Source: a virus. From it: DNA of 40,118 nt. Where the stretch lies: IMG/VR virus record IMGVR_UViG_3300028592_000042, positions 1 to 40,118 of that record; one strand, 5' to 3'. The notes beneath the pieces are model-generated. The model worked only from the letters and a program-made list of their open reading frames with translations, was not told where the DNA came from and did not search any database. Of this stretch, positions 17,616-25,326 are shown one piece after another. Every line of letters starts with the position of its first letter. Within the stretch, counting starts at the first letter, position 1. Made by a program: the position numbers and the translations under genes.

Positions 17616-19636
17616 TGCCTGGCGATGACGGCATGGACGAGTTCGACGCGCTCTTCGCCGAGCAGACGGCGAGCGAACCCGCTCCGGCTGAGCCGCGTAT
17701 GCGTCGCGCTCGCCGCACGGTGCTCGACACGGTGAACGTGGAGGGCTCGCCCGAGGGCGACGGCATCACGACGATGACGGGCCGCGGCCGTGTCGTGCTC
17801 GGCGACGAAGTCGATGCGAATGCAGCGCTCGAGAAGGCGCCCGCGGTCTCGTACGACGACGCGGGCACCAGCGAGCGAGCGCGTGCGGATGCAGCGAGCG
17901 CGCTCACGGACGCGCGCATGCGCCACGAGTCGATGGGCACGGGCGACCCGATGGAGCGCACACGCCGCGTCGCTGCCGCGCAGGACGCCGCGAGCGTCTC
18001 GCCGTGGTGGGACACGCTCCAGCTCGTCAACCCGCTCGCTGGCGACGAGGGCATAGCTGCGGGGCGCCGCACGCGCGAGCGCGCCTCGCAGTGGTGGGAT
18101 CAGTTCACCAGTAGCGACGCAAGCCTCGGCGGGCGCAACCCGCTCGAGCCGATCGTTGGGCGCGACCTCCGCAGCGAAGCGCCGATCGCCGGCATCGCGA
18201 ACGCAGGCCCTGGGCTCTTCGACGAGCTGGCTGGCGCAGCGCAAGCGACGCTCAGCCCAACCCAAGCGCCGCTCGACACTTACCGCGGCACCCGCGACGC
18301 ATTCCGGCGGCGCAGCCGCGAGGTGCGCGAGCAGGCACCGCATCAGTTCGCGACGGGCGAGCTTCTGGGCTCGGCCGCAAGCGCGGCCGTTCCTGGACTC
18401 CAGGGTGTACGCGGGGCAGCTGTGATGGGTGGCCTCGCAGGCTTCGGCGCGAGCGAGGGCGATATCCTCGACAGCCCCGGACGCGTGGCGCTCGACACGG
18501 GCATCGGCGCTGGCGTCGGGGCGGCGTTCGGCACCGCAGGCGCAGGGCTCGGTCGCGCTGCTCGAGCACTGCGACCAGAGGCGTGGGACGACGCTGCGAC
18601 CGCAACGCTCCGCGGGAGCGACCAGGCGCGACTCGAGGCGTCGGGCGTGTGGGGCCGTCAGGCTCTCGAGGCCGCGGAGCGCATGGGCGGAGTGCCCGCG
18701 CTAGCTGACGACTTTCGCGCGCTGCGGCTCGGGGAGGGCCGCATGGGCATCCCGCGGATGGACCGCGCAGCGGATGACGCACAGCGCATCGGACGCGAGG
18801 CGATCGACGCGGCCGGCGATGTCTCGCGCGACCTCACGACGCGCGGCGTGGATGTGCCTGCGTCGCGCATCTTGGAGCGAGCGGACGACCTTGCCGCGGG
18901 CTCGCGCCAGCTGCCGTCCGACATCGCCCATCGAGCGGCGGGACGCATCGAGGGCGAGGTGGCGCCTATGCGCGGGCGGGAAGCGATTCCGTTCGACGAC
19001 GCGTGGCAGCTGCGCCGCAGCTACGACAGGCGGGCGGACTTCGGCGACCGCACCCCATCGGACGAAGTGGCGGCGTCGGCTGGCGGTATGTTCCGTCAGC
19101 TTCGCGACGTCGCCGCTGACGAGCTCGAGGCTGCGGCGCTTCAGGGCGGGCGCGGGGCCGACTGGCAGCGCGCGATGCGTCAGTCGAGCATCGGCGCGTT
19201 CATGGAGCGGCACGGCCGCGGTGCTCAGCGCCTCAGCACGCAGGGCGGCATGGGCGGCGCGACTGCGACGGGCGACATCATCGCCGACGCGGTGAGCAGC
19301 GGCTCGCCGATGCAGATGGTGACCGCGTTGCCGCGCTCGCTTGCCGCGCGCTGGCTCGGTCAAGAGCAGCGAATGCTCGCTCCTGGCATCCGAGCTCGCG
19401 CGGGCGAGATGGCGGCTAGTGGCATGCGCAGCGTCTCGCACCGGCTCTACGCGCTCGCGCAGCGCGGGATGCTGCCGAGCGACACGCCGGCTGCGCGTCA
19501 GCTGATCGACGCAGCGGCGCGTGGCGAAGCGGCGTTCGAGACGACGCTCTACGTGCTCTCACAGCGAGACGCGGAGCTGCGGCAGGCGATGCAGGAGTTC
19601 GAAACGCTCCAACGAGAGCAGCAGGAGAATCGCTGA
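17615..19636 (+). CDS. Large candidate ejection protein with membrane-like segments, 673 aa
   Basis: ATG at 17615 shares a base with the upstream TAA. The N-terminal 150 residues are acidic and disordered. Two Gly/Ala-rich hydrophobic stretches occur at about 250-285 (LLGSAASAAVPGLQGVRGAA, MGGLAGFGAS) and 290-315 (GIGAGVGAAFGTAGAGLG). The rest is amphipathic helix with many DxxAR-like repeats. Proteins of this plan in P22-like phages (gp16, about 609 aa) enter the envelope and help DNA cross the inner membrane. No enzyme motif seen. It ends in a coiled coil (LRQAMQEFETLQREQQENR). Confidence 0.6.
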   Translation: MPGDDGMDEFDALFAEQTASEPAPAEPRMRRARRTVLDTVNVEGSPEGDGITTMTGRGRVVLGDEVDANAALEKAPAVSYDDAGTSERARADAASALTDARMRHESMGTGDPMERTRRVAAAQDAASVSPWWDTLQLVNPLAGDEGIAAGRRTRERASQWWDQFTSSDASLGGRNPLEPIVGRDLRSEAPIAGIANAGPGLFDELAGAAQATLSPTQAPLDTYRGTRDAFRRRSREVREQAPHQFATGELLGSAASAAVPGLQGVRGAAVMGGLAGFGASEGDILDSPGRVALDTGIGAGVGAAFGTAGAGLGRAARALRPEAWDDAATATLRGSDQARLEASGVWGRQALEAAERMGGVPALADDFRALRLGEGRMGIPRMDRAADDAQRIGREAIDAAGDVSRDLTTRGVDVPASRILERADDLAAGSRQLPSDIAHRAAGRIEGEVAPMRGREAIPFDDAWQLRRSYDRRADFGDRTPSDEVAASAGGMFRQLRDVAADELEAAALQGGRGADWQRAMRQSSIGAFMERHGRGAQRLSTQGGMGGATATGDIIADAVSSGSPMQMVTALPRSLAARWLGQEQRMLAPGIRARAGEMAASGMRSVSHRLYALAQRGMLPSDTPAARQLIDAAARGEAAFETTLYVLSQRDAELRQAMQEFETLQREQQENR

Positions 19637-20160
19637 TGGGACGGCCCGACTTCGTTAGCCCTTCGACGCCTCGCGCCGCCGAGAGCGACATCGCGATCAT
19701 CTACAACTCGGCGACGCTCTCGGCGTCCGGCGCGTGGACGCGATCGAGCATCGTCAGCGTGATCGGAGTCCGGCGCATTACGATCTTCGCCGACTACGAC
19801 CCCGCGGCGACGAGTGGCTACCCTGTGATCGTCCCGCTCGTCAGCAACGCTCTCGAGCAGCCGGCCGCGGGAGACGACTCGTGGTTCCAGATGCCCGTGT
19901 GGGACGGCTCTGTCACGGCCGGCGCGCTCACTGGCACTCTGCCGACCGGCGCCGACTACACGCTCTCGCAGTCGCAGGGCGTCGCGTTGACGTACGGCCT
20001 CGCTGTACGGCTCGCAGGCGCGAGCGCGGCGACCGATGAGTATCGCCAGGCGATCACGCTCGACGTCACGCCGTATCGCTGGTTCCACTTCATCGCTGCC
20101 GAGGTCGGAGCTACCGGCAGCCCCGGCGCGCTCGGAGCGTTCTACGCGACCGGTGTGTGA
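19636..20160 (+). CDS. Beta-rich virion protein, 174 aa
   Basis: ATG at 19636 overlaps the preceding stop. No signal peptide. Ser/Thr/Ala/Gly-rich with repeated strands (IAIIYNSATLSASGAW; VSVIGVRRITIFADYD; FHFIAAEVGATGSPGALGAF), like a single jelly-roll. The pattern of SATLSASGAWT then RWFHFIAAE is reminiscent of small beta-sandwich domains in phage surface proteins. It precedes a LamG-type protein, so both may belong to the tail tip or capsid surface. No function assigned. Confidence 0.6.
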   Translation: MGRPDFVSPSTPRAAESDIAIIYNSATLSASGAWTRSSIVSVIGVRRITIFADYDPAATSGYPVIVPLVSNALEQPAAGDDSWFQMPVWDGSVTAGALTGTLPTGADYTLSQSQGVALTYGLAVRLAGASAATDEYRQAITLDVTPYRWFHFIAAEVGATGSPGALGAFYATGV

Positions 20161-20972
20161 TGCTGGTCCGGCCTCTCACGCGTCCGATCGTCTCGCCGCT
20201 CGCCGACCCGCTGCGCGAGAACGCGCTCCCTTGGGACGAGGGCGTGCGCGGCGGTGGCGCGCTCTCCACGCCGACCATCCTCGGCGGCGCGCTCACCATC
20301 TGGAACGACCAGCGCGACCTCGTCGACGTCGGCGGCACCGCCTACAGCGATTGGGGCAATCAGGCACAGGCGTCCGGCGACTTCACGCAGACGACGCCTA
20401 GTGCACGCCCTGCGACCGGCCGCACGATTGCCGGCTACGCCGCGCCTGACTTCGATGGCACTGACGATTTCATGACGACGACGGCCTTCCCGCTGTCGTC
20501 GTGCGTGAGCGCCAGCGCCTATCACGTCTTCGTCGTCTACCTCGCTGACGCGATCGCAACGAACTCGTTCGGCTTCAACAACGCCGGGCTCGTTTGCGAC
20601 GCGGGCGGCTTCTTCTGGACATCGCTGCGGAACATCGCCGGCACGCTGACTGCGACGTGTGGCCACTGGGACGGCGCCGAGAAGACGATCTCCGCTTCTG
20701 GTGTGGCGACGGGCTCCGCGCAGCTCCTCGAGTTCTGGTTCACCGGCGGGACCCAGCGCGCGCGTGTTGCTGCAGGCGCGACCGCGAGCGGCGCCGCGGG
20801 GAACATCACGACGCTCACGAACCAGGTGCGCATCGGCCGCAACTTCGCGGGCGCGAGCTCCTCGCACAACGGCCTCATCGCCAGCGTCCTCATGTGCAAC
20901 CGCGCGCTCACTGCGGGCGAGCAGACGATCATCCGCGCCTACCTCGCAGCGCGATATGGAGTCACGGTCTGA
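20160..20972 (+). CDS. LamG/concanavalin-like surface protein (candidate receptor binding)
   Basis: 270 residues from ATG 20160 (TGATG overlap). The C-terminal 210 residues fit a LamG-like jelly-roll. They start with the PDFDGTDDFMTT strand that opens the fold, continue through a series of Ser/Thr-rich strands, and end with GLIASVLMCNRALTAGEQTIIRAYLAARYG (about 238-267), the closing strand and helix common in these lectin-like domains. Such domains bind sugars or decorate virion surfaces. No long fibre or tailspike gene is seen elsewhere, so this is the best candidate for host recognition. That role is inferred. Confidence 0.65.
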   Translation: MLVRPLTRPIVSPLADPLRENALPWDEGVRGGGALSTPTILGGALTIWNDQRDLVDVGGTAYSDWGNQAQASGDFTQTTPSARPATGRTIAGYAAPDFDGTDDFMTTTAFPLSSCVSASAYHVFVVYLADAIATNSFGFNNAGLVCDAGGFFWTSLRNIAGTLTATCGHWDGAEKTISASGVATGSAQLLEFWFTGGTQRARVAAGATASGAAGNITTLTNQVRIGRNFAGASSSHNGLIASVLMCNRALTAGEQTIIRAYLAARYGVTV

Positions 20973-21334
20973 TGCCTATTCGAGCACGCGTATTCGCGAC
21001 GCTCATCGGCGCTCGCAATGCCAGGGACACTCTTGACCCGACTGGCATCAAGCGATGGCTCCTGAGCCACGACGAGGGCGTGGGCCGACTCGGGTACACC
21101 ATCGCCAACCCGGGCAACGCGGCTGCTCGGCTGCGAGCTCGGGGCATCCGCACGCGGCTGCGCATCATCATCATCCGCCACCCCGACGGCGGCTCTTTCG
21201 CGCTGCCCGAGCCGGACGGCGAGACGCTCGCGGGCGCGGTGACCCTGCCGGCTGCGTGGCGTGACGCGCAGGTGGCTGACGGCAGCTTCACCGACCTGCC
21301 TGCTGATGACCCTCCCATCGCGCCGAGGACGTGA
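20972..21334 (+). CDS. Hypothetical protein, 120 aa
   Basis: ATG at 20972 shares its first base with the preceding stop. Arg-rich, with a central beta stretch (GIRTRLRIIIIRHPDGGSF, about 57-75) and an acidic, Pro-rich tail. No signal peptide or clear membrane span. It lies between the LamG-type gene and the lysis genes and may be a virion-associated or accessory protein. Not recognised. Confidence 0.55.
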   Translation: MPIRARVFATLIGARNARDTLDPTGIKRWLLSHDEGVGRLGYTIANPGNAAARLRARGIRTRLRIIIIRHPDGGSFALPEPDGETLAGAVTLPAAWRDAQVADGSFTDLPADDPPIAPRT

Positions 21335-21498
21335 TGCCCATCGTTGAACTGATCGTGTTCGCCGACGTGAGCGCGCGACTCGGACGCGGCGGCAGCGCCC
21401 GTGACCGTCGTCGACAGCGACGCGCCTACGAGCAGCACCAAGCCTCTCTGCGCACGCTCCGCCAGCGCCTCGGCGTGAAGTGGGCGGTGACGGTGTGA
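21334..21498 (+). CDS. Hypothetical basic protein, 54 aa
   Basis: Begins MPIVELIVFADVSARLGRGG with the ATG at 21334 overlapping the stop before it (TGATG). It ends at a TGA that overlaps the next GTG. The middle is strongly basic (RDRRRQRRAYEQHQASLRTLRQRL). Both end-overlaps argue it is a real gene despite its size. Function unknown. Confidence 0.5.
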   Translation: MPIVELIVFADVSARLGRGGSARDRRRQRRAYEQHQASLRTLRQRLGVKWAVTV

Positions 21499-21839
21499 CC
21501 CTCACAGAAGCCTTCCAGTCTCTCGGTGGCGTCGGCGTCTTCATCGGCGCCGTCGCGTACGCGCTGAAAGAGCGCAGTCGCGCCGTGCGCATTCGCGCGG
21601 AGGCTGAGCGCAACGAGTCAGAGCGCTCCGTCGCAGACGGCGAGAACATCGCTGGCGCGCTCGAGGAAGTGCGAAAGGCGAACGCGGCACTGCGAGACGC
21701 GACTGCCGCGCTCCAGAAAGCACGCGAGGACGTGCACGCACTCAAGCTCTGGGCGCAACGCGTCGTCTACGAGATGAAGCGCCGGAACATGACGCCGCCC
21801 GAGATGCCCGCGGTGTTGCTCGACACGGAGGAAGCATGA
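21495..21839 (+). CDS. Candidate inner-membrane spanin (i-spanin-like), 114 aa
   Basis: Start taken as GTG 21495, which overlaps the preceding stop. The upstream GTG at 21480 is less likely. Residues 8-24 (FQSLGGVGVFIGAVAYAL) form a hydrophobic helix, followed by about 80 residues of Ala/Glu/Arg coiled coil (ENIAGALEEVRKANAALRDATAALQKAREDVHALK). An N-terminal anchor plus a periplasmic coiled coil is the shape of an Rz-type protein, which with an outer-membrane lipoprotein fuses the two membranes in the last lysis step. It is followed at once by a holin-like gene, and a lipoprotein gene is at 22218. The family is inferred from topology only. Confidence 0.5.
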   Translation: MTLTEAFQSLGGVGVFIGAVAYALKERSRAVRIRAEAERNESERSVADGENIAGALEEVRKANAALRDATAALQKAREDVHALKLWAQRVVYEMKRRNMTPPEMPAVLLDTEEA

Positions 21840-22033
21840 AGCTCGCAATCCCCGAGAAGCTCCACATCCCCGCAGCCATCTTTGGCGGCTGCGGGCTGGT
21901 CGCCGTGGGTCTCGCCTACGGCCTGTCAGACGACACCGGCCGCGCGCCCATCGTGGCCGCGGTCGGCGTCCTATGGGGCGTCGCGCAGGCGTTCCTGCCG
22001 GCGCTGCTGAGCGGCGGAAAGGCGGAGGAGTGA
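21836..22033 (+). CDS. Putative holin, 65 aa
   Basis: ATG at 21836 overlaps the stop before it. Two hydrophobic helices (about 12-29, IPAAIFGGCGLVAVGLAYGL, and 38-56, APIVAAVGVLWGVAQAFLPAL) are joined by a short polar turn (SDDTGR), and the C-terminus is short and charged. This is the class II holin plan. Holins form inner-membrane lesions that release the endolysin at the programmed time. A lysin gene (amidase) is 1.7 kb downstream. An alternative is another small membrane protein. Confidence 0.6.
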   Translation: MKLAIPEKLHIPAAIFGGCGLVAVGLAYGLSDDTGRAPIVAAVGVLWGVAQAFLPALLSGGKAEE

Positions 22034-22218
22034 TGCCCTGTCGCAACCGCCTCGGCCGGCGCGAAATCTCGTGCTGGGCCTGTGGGAGTATCGCCGAGGA
22101 CGACATCATTCAGGCGTGGGAGAACGCGAAGCGCGACGCCGCGAACATTAGCGAGCGCGATCGCCGCATCTTCGACAATAACAAGGCGCTGCGAAAGCTC
22201 GCCGGATTGGAGGAGTGA
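22033..22218 (+). CDS. Small helical protein with CxxC, 61 aa
   Basis: GGAGG is close upstream of ATG 22033, which overlaps the holin stop. The sequence has CWACGS near residue 14 and a helical remainder (IIQAWENAKRDAANISERDRR). A single CxxC with C4 upstream could bind a metal. Located within the lysis genes. Function unknown. Confidence 0.55.
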   Translation: MPCRNRLGRREISCWACGSIAEDDIIQAWENAKRDAANISERDRRIFDNNKALRKLAGLEE

Positions 22219-22646
22219 TGCGCGCTGTCGCCCTCTGCCTCGGCATCCTCGTCGGCTCGTGCGCGGTTGGCTGTGGCGGCGCTGCGCAACGCGTGCTCTC
22301 GGCGCAGGCCGAGGTGCACGTCTCGACGCGTGGCGCGCGCGTGAGCTTCTACGAGGAGCGCGCCGCGTTCTGCCAGTCGAGCGAGACGACGCTCGAGCGC
22401 TGGGAGGCGTGCATGGCGCCTGCGGTCCACGTCCAGCGTGCGGCCGACTCGTACCGCGCCGCGCTGCTCGGTGGGCAGGCCGCGCTACGCGCTGGTCGCC
22501 CGGAGGCCGAGGTGCTGCCGTGCGTCGTCGCGGCGGCGGTGCGCTTCGTCGAGGCGCTCACGGCGGCGAACGTGCCCATCCCGGATGAGGTGCTCGCGAT
22601 CGCCGAGATGGCGAAGGGCATGGAGGAGGTCTGCGATGCCGGCTGA
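22218..22646 (+). CDS. Lipoprotein, candidate outer-membrane spanin, 142 aa
   Basis: ATG at 22218 overlaps the preceding stop, with AGGAG just upstream. The N-terminus MRAVALCLGILVGSCAVGCGG is a lipoprotein signal peptide. Cys at 15 (VGSC) or 19 (AVGC) could be lipidated. The mature protein is helical and Ala/Glu-rich with several Cys (FCQSSETTLERWEACMAP). An outer-membrane lipoprotein next to a holin and an i-spanin-like gene fits o-spanin. It is longer than most o-spanins and lacks their Pro-rich region, so the assignment is tentative. Confidence 0.55.
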   Translation: MRAVALCLGILVGSCAVGCGGAAQRVLSAQAEVHVSTRGARVSFYEERAAFCQSSETTLERWEACMAPAVHVQRAADSYRAALLGGQAALRAGRPEAEVLPCVVAAAVRFVEALTAANVPIPDEVLAIAEMAKGMEEVCDAG

Positions 22647-22821
22647 GATCGTCTCGTGGGTGCAGCTGCTCATCCGCCTCGGCCTCGCTGTCTACGACGC
22701 GGTCCAGCGCGGCGACACCGGGCGCACGGTCGGCGAGATCTTCGCCGAGGTGCCGAAGGACGAGGATGCGATCGCGGAGCTGCGCAAGCGCGCGCGCGAG
22801 CACTACGGAGTCGGCGGGTGA
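22636..22821 (+). CDS. Small protein with one hydrophobic helix, 61 aa
   Basis: Starts inside the end of the lipoprotein gene (ATG 22636, 11-base overlap) behind a GAGGAGG site. Residues 4-19 (EIVSWVQLLIRLGLAVYDAV) are amphipathic or hydrophobic, followed by an acidic and basic helical tail (DEDAIAELRKRAREHYG). It may associate with membrane. No family known. Confidence 0.55.
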   Translation: MPAEIVSWVQLLIRLGLAVYDAVQRGDTGRTVGEIFAEVPKDEDAIAELRKRAREHYGVGG

Positions 22822-23078
22822 CCGGCCGCGAGGTCGACTCGGTCATCGTCATGCGCAAGCGTGGCGGCTGGCAGGTGGCCACGTACTACGTGGGCAACAA
22901 GGGCGACCACCCCGATGCGATCGGTGGCTCGCCTCGTCCGGAGGACGTGCTCGTCCTCGTCGCGCGCTCTCTAGGCCTCACCGCGAGCGACCTGCTGCGA
23001 GCGTCGCAGCACCCCGATGCGCCCGGCGCGCTACCGCCGGAGTGCGACGAAGGCGAGTTCCCGGAGCCGCCGCTGTGA
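22818..23078 (+). CDS. Hypothetical protein, 86 aa
   Basis: GTG at 22818 overlaps the stop before it. Begins with a beta hairpin (EVDSVIVMRKRGGWQVATYYVG), then a helix (EDVLVLVARSLGLTASDLLRAS), and ends in an acidic, Pro-rich tail (CDEGEFPEPPL). No metal or membrane feature. Unknown. Confidence 0.55.
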   Translation: MTGREVDSVIVMRKRGGWQVATYYVGNKGDHPDAIGGSPRPEDVLVLVARSLGLTASDLLRASQHPDAPGALPPECDEGEFPEPPL

Positions 23079-23275
23079 CGTCGCACTGCCCTCACTGCGG
23101 CAAGCGCCTCGGCGTGATCGAGTCGGTGACCACGTCGCCGAGTGACCCGCGCGCGGAGGGCTCAGCCGAGCTCGGCCGCGTTGCCGTGCGCCGCAGGAGC
23201 GCGAGCAGCCAGAGCCTGCGCGCCGTCACCGAGGCACTGCGCAAGCACAACGACGAGCAGGAGGGTGAGCCGTGA
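23075..23275 (+). CDS. Small zinc-ribbon-like protein, 66 aa
   Basis: GTG at 23075 overlaps the preceding stop. An N-terminal CPHCGKRLG (residues 5-13) looks like half of a zinc ribbon. The rest is a basic, Ser-rich helical stretch (RRRSASSQSLRAVTEALRKHNDEQ). With only one CxxC pair, metal binding would need a dimer or partner. Unknown role. Confidence 0.55.
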   Translation: MTSHCPHCGKRLGVIESVTTSPSDPRAEGSAELGRVAVRRRSASSQSLRAVTEALRKHNDEQEGEP

Positions 23276-23445
23276 ACGACGCCGGGACGCTGCCGATGGT
23301 CATCAGCGAGGTTGGCGAGATTCGCGGGCGCATCCGCGTCAGTCTGCAAGGCGACGACGAAGTGCCCGGCCCGGTTCTCGTCGAGGGCTACCAGATCAGC
23401 CTTGTCGAGGAAGAGGCGCACCGCGGCCCGCCGGAGGAGCCGTGA
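23272..23445 (+). CDS. Hypothetical acidic protein, 57 aa
   Basis: GTG at 23272 overlaps the stop before it, and its own stop overlaps the next GTG. Strands with Gly turns (VISEVGEIRGRIRVSLQGDDE, VLVEGYQISLVEEE) suggest a small beta barrel or sheet. Acidic overall. No family recognised. Confidence 0.45.
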   Translation: MNDAGTLPMVISEVGEIRGRIRVSLQGDDEVPGPVLVEGYQISLVEEEAHRGPPEEP

Positions 23446-23612
23446 CCCTGCTAGAGCGCACGCGCCGCAGCGTCTACCTCGAGGACGCTACGACGGCGCG
23501 AATCATCACGAGCATGACGCGCGTTGGCGTCGAGCTCGACGTCGCCATCCCGATCACGGTGTGGCTCGTGCGCCGGATGCTCGTGCAGTGGCGCGCTGCG
23601 GGGACCGCATGA
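23442..23612 (+). CDS. Hypothetical protein, 56 aa
   Basis: GTG at 23442 and TGA at 23610-23612 both overlap neighbours by four bases. The chain is basic at the start (ERTRRSVYLEDATTARIITS) with an Ile/Val-rich half (DVAIPITVWLVRRMLVQW) that could be an amphipathic or membrane-touching helix. Unknown. Confidence 0.45.
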   Translation: MTLLERTRRSVYLEDATTARIITSMTRVGVELDVAIPITVWLVRRMLVQWRAAGTA

Positions 23613-23746
23613 GGCGCTCGCCCGCGTGGCCGCTCGGCCTGTGGCTCGTGCTCGGCGGCTCTGCCGCGGGGCTGACGACGATGCTGTACCTCGCGGCGCT
23701 CGGCGCGTGGGTGCTGCTCCGTGAGGCGTGGGAGGCGACACGGTGA
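23609..23746 (+). CDS. Small membrane protein, 45 aa
   Basis: ATG at 23609. One or two hydrophobic segments (WPLGLWLVLGGSAAGLTT and MLYLAALGAWVLLREAW) make up nearly the whole protein, which has basic residues at the start. It lies directly before the amidase gene, overlapping it by four bases (GTGA). It could be a second holin, an antiholin or a lysis regulator. This position is more typical of holin genes than that of the candidate at 21836. Confidence 0.5.
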   Translation: MRRSPAWPLGLWLVLGGSAAGLTTMLYLAALGAWVLLREAWEATR

Positions 23747-24366
23747 ACAGCGACCGGCCCGACTTCCGCTACAGCTTCGCGCACACGCCGTACGTGCGGC
23801 CTCGCATGGAGCCGGCGCGCAGCGTGGTGATTCATACGACCGGCGGCATCAGGCCACCGCGAGGCGTCTACGACACGCTGCGCCAGCGAAAGCTGAGCGT
23901 GCATTACATCGTCGGCAGCGACGGCGAGGTGCTGCAGACGGCGCCCCACAGCCTCGTGTGCCTCCACGCCGGCAAGGTCAACGCGTGGACCGTCGGCATC
24001 GAGTGCGTGTCGCCGCTCATCCCGAGCACGAAGGCGGCGCAGCTCGAGCGTCAGCGCGGCGTGCGTCGTCGCGTCTACCGCGACCGCGTGCGAGGCCGGC
24101 GTGAGATTGACCTTCTCGCGCTCACCGACGCGCAGATGGACGCGACGCTGCTGCTCGTCGAGACGCTGTGCGATCAGCTACGGCTGCCGCGCGTCGTGCC
24201 GACGGAGGCCGACGGCTCGCTGCTGCGGCGCGAGATGACCGACGAGGAGCTTGCGGGGTTCCGCGGCGTGATGGGGCACTCGCACGCGCACATCAGCAAG
24301 ATCGATCCAGGGACCGATGTGCTCGACCTGCTGCGGCAGCGCTGGCTCGCGAGGCCGGCGGCGTGA
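23743..24366 (+). CDS. N-acetylmuramoyl-L-alanine amidase (endolysin)
   Basis: 207 residues, GTG start at 23743. An amidase_2-type enzyme that cleaves the bond between muramic acid and the peptide stem. Visible motifs: SVVIHTTGG (27-35, with zinc ligand H31), SVHYIVGSDGEVLQ (52-65), LHAGKVNAWTVGIEC (74-88), then the closing GVMGHSHAH (175-183, H179) and KIDPG (186-190, D189). This gives the His-His-Asp zinc site. There is no signal peptide, so release depends on a holin. No separate wall-binding domain is visible. A stretch of Arg-rich residues (about 104-121, RQRGVRRRVYRDRVRGR) interrupts the fold. Confidence 0.9.
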   Translation: MNSDRPDFRYSFAHTPYVRPRMEPARSVVIHTTGGIRPPRGVYDTLRQRKLSVHYIVGSDGEVLQTAPHSLVCLHAGKVNAWTVGIECVSPLIPSTKAAQLERQRGVRRRVYRDRVRGRREIDLLALTDAQMDATLLLVETLCDQLRLPRVVPTEADGSLLRREMTDEELAGFRGVMGHSHAHISKIDPGTDVLDLLRQRWLARPAA

Positions 24367-24512
24367 GCGCACTGACCTGGGACGACATCGGCCGCACACT
24401 CGGCCTCGAGAAGCCCGAGCCGCGTCAACGACCGCAGCGGCCTCGGCTCACGGGTCGTGGCCCTCGGCGGCGTCGGGTGCTGCGGAGGCCGAAGTGCCTC
24501 CGTCGGCGATAG
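24363..24512 (+). CDS. Short Arg-rich protein at the end of the rightward operon, 49 aa
   Basis: GTG at 24363 overlaps the amidase stop. The first 15 residues form a helix (MSALTWDDIGRTLGLEK), then a Pro/Arg-rich, strongly basic tail. It overlaps the 3' end of the leftward gene at 24448. It may be a real last gene or a read-out by chance. The overlap with the amidase favours real. Confidence 0.4.
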   Translation: MSALTWDDIGRTLGLEKPEPRQRPQRPRLTGRGPRRRRVLRRPKCLRRR

Positions 24513-24696
24513 CGCCGGTCCAGCGCGTCTCGGTCTTCGCCTGCACGCGCTCTGGAGCTGGCGAGCGGAGCTTCTCGGCGCCGTTCTCCCGGACGAACTG
24601 GATGCGGTGCACCGCGTCGCTCACGTCACAAGCCTGCACGCGCCACACGCGCAGCGTCGTCACGACCTCGGTCACGATGACCTCGCGCAGCGACAT
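24448..24696 (-). CDS. Hypothetical protein, 82 aa
   Basis: Start chosen at the ATG at 24696 (MSLREVIVTEVVTTLRVWRVQACD), which sits behind AGGAGG on the leftward strand and overlaps the stop of the gene before it. The N-terminal half is a long beta or amphipathic stretch. The tail is Ala/Ser/Glu-rich and disordered. It is the last gene of the leftward transcript. Unknown function. Confidence 0.6.
   Translation of the reverse strand: MSLREVIVTEVVTTLRVWRVQACDVSDAVHRIQFVRENGAEKLRSPAPERVQAKTETRWTGAIADGGTSASAAPDAAEGHDP
24483..24502. terminator. Hairpin at the convergence of the two operons
   Basis: A 7-bp perfect stem (CGGAGGC / GCCTCCG) with a 6-base loop lies where the rightward lysis operon and the leftward operon meet. 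Being symmetric, it could act in both directions. There is no T-run, so classical intrinsic termination is not shown. Confidence 0.3.
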
Positions 24697-24989
24697 CACT
24701 CCTCCTCCCGGCCATCGCGGGCTGCGTCGTAGTGGGCGAGGGCGTCGTGCAACGACTCGGCTGCGGCGTTGTCTGCCTGGCACGTGTCGCACCAGCCCAT
24801 CACAACGGCGTGGTCGGGGCATGCGCTGTCGCCGAGATGCCGCGCAGCCTCCACCGCCGCACGCGCCGCCTCAAGCTCGGCCCGCAGCCGCTCGTTCTCG
24901 GCGAGCGCCTCAGCAGCGGCGGAGGTCCACGGCTCGCCAGTGCCGTCGCGCAGGCACGTCTCGACGAGACGCCGCAGCCGCTCACTCAC
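24696..24989 (-). CDS. Helical protein with Cys pair, 97 aa
   Basis: GTG start at 24989. Strongly helical (ALAENERLRAELEAARAAVEAARH, likely coiled coil at about 28-52). A CPDHAVVMGWCDTC stretch follows (about 57-70) that could hold a metal (C-x2-H-x6-C-x2-C), then an acidic end (DALAHYDAARDGREEE). Overlaps neighbours at both ends. Unknown. Confidence 0.6.
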   Translation of the reverse strand: MSERLRRLVETCLRDGTGEPWTSAAAEALAENERLRAELEAARAAVEAARHLGDSACPDHAVVMGWCDTCQADNAAAESLHDALAHYDAARDGREEE

Positions 24990-25326
24990 GGTCGCCCCCG
25001 TCGAGGACGGCGCGGAGCACTGCGATGGCGAAGCCGTCCTTGTGGCCGGCGTCCCTCACGGCGTCGCAGAGCGACCGCGCAGCCGCCTCCACCCGCCGCA
25101 GTCTTGCGAGCTCGGCGGCCTGCTCGTCGAGAGCGGTGAGGAGGGCGGCGACGTCAGCGGGCGCCGCGGCGATGGCCTCGGCATCAGTGTCGCGCCAGAG
25201 CCGCTCGCGCGGGGTGCCATGCTTGGGCGGTCCCAGCGAGATCCACCCGCGCCCTTCGTACGTCCACGGCCCCGGTGTCGCCGCCGCCCACCGCCGCCGG
25301 ATAGCCTCGAGTTCGGCGGGCGTCAC
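24982..25326 (-). CDS. PGPW-motif protein (Ea22-like), 114 aa
   Basis: GTG at 25326. Starts EAIRRRWAAATPGPWTYEG: the A-T-P-G-P-W motif is typical of Ea22/ead-like proteins found in many temperate phages' accessory regions. A second hallmark, an Ala-rich helix with AIAAAPADVAALLTAL (about 50-66), is also present. Biochemical role is unknown for the family. Its presence supports that this is a classical accessory region of a temperate phage. Confidence 0.65.
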   Translation of the reverse strand: MTPAELEAIRRRWAAATPGPWTYEGRGWISLGPPKHGTPRERLWRDTDAEAIAAAPADVAALLTALDEQAAELARLRRVEAAARSLCDAVRDAGHKDGFAIAVLRAVLDGGDRE

